From Doryteuthis pealeii (Eukaryota; Mollusca; Cephalopoda; Myopsida; Loliginidae), in NCBI GenBank assembly GCA_023376005.1, contig CM042148.1, positions 67,518,501 through 67,582,500 of the forward strand: a stretch of 64,000 bases of DNA. The letters run 5' to 3'. This document shows positions 61,595 to 64,000 of this stretch, piece after piece; position 1 is the stretch's first letter, and each line of letters begins with the position of its first letter. The notes beneath the pieces were generated by a model. The model saw only the letters and a program-made list of their open reading frames with translations. It did not search any database and was not told the origin of the DNA. The translations under genes were made by a program, and so were the position numbers.

Positions 61595-61937
61595 GAACGA
61601 GTAGTAGCAAGGAATTAGTGGGAGGTAATATCAATTGGTAGTGGGAGGTTTTTGGAATGGTAGTAGTTTGAACAAAGCAGTGGTGATTTTTTTTGTTGTG
61701 ATAAGGGGAGGGGGAATAATGGAAGTAATGTAGGCAGAAAATTATAAGCATTTTAGGATATGTTGACTTACTTCAAAGTTTATTTTGTTTAGGGTAGTTT
61801 TTTTTGTTTTATATATAAAGCTTCAATTATTTGAAGTTTTTGTTTGTTTTTTCTCTATGTAGTGTGTGTGTATTATCAGTTAGGATTTTTTAGGTAGAGG
61901 GGGGGGGCATGAATGTGTTTTAAGATGTTGATTAACT

Positions 61938-61938
<1 letters not shown>

Positions 61939-61974
<36 letters not shown>
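61939..61974. repeat. (TA)n microsatellite
   Basis: About 18 TA units in the 3' flank. Smaller simple repeats elsewhere include 470-492, 823-843, 16283-16319, 47303-47322, 50344-50375 and a (TC)n at 50638-50659. Confidence 0.95.
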
Positions 61975-61977
<3 letters not shown>

Positions 61978-61979
61978 TA

Positions 61980-63050
61980 ATTACAACAAACATACCATAA
62001 GGTCACATATATTAAGACAGAAAAACAAATAACTCATAAATTCAATGAGTAATATGTGTATTAAAACAAATAGATTACAGTAGTCAAAAATACTAATCAA
62101 AGTCCTGCAGAATATGCTTTTTTAAAAGTTCATGTAATTAGAGGGAGAAAGTGTTGAGTTCCCTCCAATAAAGGGTAATGTTCTATATATCAGCAATAAA
62201 GTAACTTATAGAGAGAGAAAGATATAATTAGCTTGTAATACCTTCAGCGGTAGGCAAATATTTCAGAGTTGAGCGACAAGGAGTATCCAGGCAAAAGTTG
62301 GTCTTCTGAACTGTTCTTCGAAAACCTTCTATTTATAGCATTTATCTAGGCTCGAAATCAGTATTTTTGAAAAACTTCTTTTTAGGTGTGAACGCTTCTG
62401 ATTGGTTGAAAATTATCATTTTTAATATTTCTATTTTTGCTTTCTACTTGCGCTGATCCTATGTGCAGATTGCTTATTTTCATCATTTTATTTCTGCTTT
62501 CAAAGCATTAACTTCCAGCTCACCGCAGGTGCAAACAATTTTGATTGGTTTAAAAAGACCTTATTTTGTGTCTATTCATTTTGCTAGAAGGCTGCACTGA
62601 GCCTTCCTGCATATGGACCATTTTATGACGCAATTTTCTCGAACATCACAGAGTGAACATCTGCTTCTCTGTATTGGCTATTTTGATAAAATTTTCAGTT
62701 AAAATTGCAAATCATCGTCAAAATTAAAATGGAAAAATTTGGCTTGGGCATAGATTTTAATGAATTTAATTATTACTAATGACAAGATTTATGTTATTTT
62801 TTTACTAAAATTTTAACAATTAGTTGTTTTTAACCGTTTTTCATTGGATGTTATTTTCCTACAGAGGGCTGCAAGAGAACTAATTTTTAAGGGAGATAAA
62901 TATTTTCCAAGAATTTATTAAAATAAAAATCACGGATGATTACACTTTTGGTCATCCATACTTAAGAAAAGCACGCGTCGCCTGTAATATTGAAATAGAA
63001 AGTACGTTTTTTGTTTGAAACCTGTACGATCTTTTTTTTACGAGATTTTT
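61980..63050. other. 3' flank, no gene seen
   Basis: Mixed AT-rich sequence. 62250-62640 is somewhat GC-richer, with no recognisable frame or repeated copy in this window. Confidence 0.45.
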
Positions 63051-63059
63051 GATAAGCAA

Positions 63060-64000
63060 AGTTCAAAAATATCTATTTCCGTTTTATTCAAGATGGCCTA
63101 AACGGTTTGGTGGTACCTATTGTACATGTTTATTTAATTCTGACTAGTCTTATCATTCTGTTTTTGTTTTTTTTTTATCAATTTTTTTCCTTAAACCCAA
63201 CTAATTCAAAATGTGCTTTCGTTTAGAAAATTCCTACCATAAAATTATGCTTGCACATTATCTGAAATGAACTTATTGTTATTAAGTACACATTTTGAAT
63301 TATCGTACGTCGTACGATATTAACAAAACAAAACAAAAAAATTAACTTGTTCAAATCAATACAACTGCTTGCTTTAACACAAAAATATCATAAAATGTGT
63401 TCTTAATAACAATTAAGTTCATTTCAGATAATGCGCAAGCATAATTTTATGGTAGGAATTTACTAAAGTTCTTAATTACCATTATTAAATATCACCCAAA
63501 GAAAATAAAAGAGAAAGACTAACAATATTCAACAAAAATAATAATAATAAAATTTACGTATTAAAAATCAAGAGTTGTTTGTGAAAGTATTTTCAAAATT
63601 TAAATAATTTTTCTTCTATAATTAATCAGTTTAAAATGTTGAGTACAAAAGCTATTTTATACTTCTTTTTTTTCTTACAGTTTGTGCTAATATGGAAGTA
63701 TTATCGATTGATCTTAAACACTCTTGTACATTTCAAGATTTCTCTGAAAAATGTTAATTGGCGCGGACCTTAGTCCATAGCATGCTGGGAGATTAAATAT
63801 CTTATCTATTTTTTTTTTTTTTTTTTCAGATCATTTTATTTTTCACTTACTAAAAGTTAAGAAGACATTTTTTTACCGTCCCTTCTGCTGTTCTGCTGCA
63901 GAAAAAAAAGTCAGTCCAGCAAAGCCCTTCTTATCACTTTTTAAAGTAAAAGTACTAGGTATCACCAGACCGTTTAGGTCATCTTGAATAAAACGGAAAT
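63060..64000. mobile_element. Larger inverted-repeat element cut by the window end
   Basis: ATTTCCGTTTTATTCAAGAT at 63077 and GTTTGGTGGTACC are mirrored by GGTATCACCAGACCGTTTAG and ATCTTGAATAAAACGGAAAT at 63958-64000. The right end is beyond the window. The 63195 MITE is nested inside. Confidence 0.6.
63195..63470. mobile_element. Palindromic MITE, same family as 46067
   Basis: AAATTCCTACCATAAAATTA and its mirror ATTTTATGGTAGGAATTT define the arms. The core shares ATAAAATGTGTTCTTAAT with 46067-46453. A short perfect palindrome (ATCGTACGTCGTACGAT) lies at 63300-63320. Confidence 0.75.

Overview
The window looks like intronic and 3'-flanking DNA from a large, AT-rich, repeat-dense animal genome. 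A mollusc is likely, and an octopus- or squid-like cephalopod is my best guess. This rests on split exons with GT/AG introns of 0.1-11 kb, very long (TA)n tracts, tRNA- and 5S-derived SINEs, many foldback MITEs, CR1-, RTE- and Penelope-like debris, and hammerhead-ribozyme-like motifs beside TA microsatellites. The species is inference.

Only one protein-coding gene is supported: the 3' part of a multi-PDZ scaffold gene (MPDZ/PATJ type) on the + strand. Twelve exons (11251-47625) encode about 557 residues: the C-terminal part of one PDZ domain, then four complete PDZ domains that match the order and wording of vertebrate MPDZ PDZ10-13, then the stop codon. Exon phases agree across every junction. 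The 5' half of the gene is not in the window. Downstream of 47625 I see a 3' UTR with several AATAAA signals and then about 15 kb of repeats with no further gene.

Region by region: 1-17137 is a giant imperfect palindrome centred near 7612. Its right arm holds the first three exons in the correct orientation and its left arm holds the same three inverted. The arms differ by many one-base indels, and by one 1.9-kb segment (8421-10332) present only in the right arm, with a second copy at 26842-28230. A lone N at 8420 sits at the edge of that segment. 17138-25700 carries exons for PDZ10 and PDZ11 among foldback elements and SINEs. 25700-33600 is an 8-kb intron with a solo LTR, a GC-rich SINE, the second copy of the tandem-array element, a candidate alternative last exon and a CR1-like LINE fragment. 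33600-34700 holds the two PDZ12 exons, flanked by 300-bp direct repeats. 34700-45900 is an 11-kb intron with an RTE-like LINE cut by a hAT MITE and a 5S-derived SINE cut by a TTAA MITE. 45900-47625 has the last linker exon and the PDZ13 exon. 47626-64000 is 3' UTR and repeats, including MULE-like foldbacks and two more hammerhead-like motifs.

The most interesting signals are: the palindrome that duplicates and inverts gene exons, real or an assembly fold-back; a set of hammerhead-ribozyme folds with compensating stem changes next to TA tracts; the in-frame PDZ12 cassette between direct repeats; and several nested insertions with clean target-site duplications.
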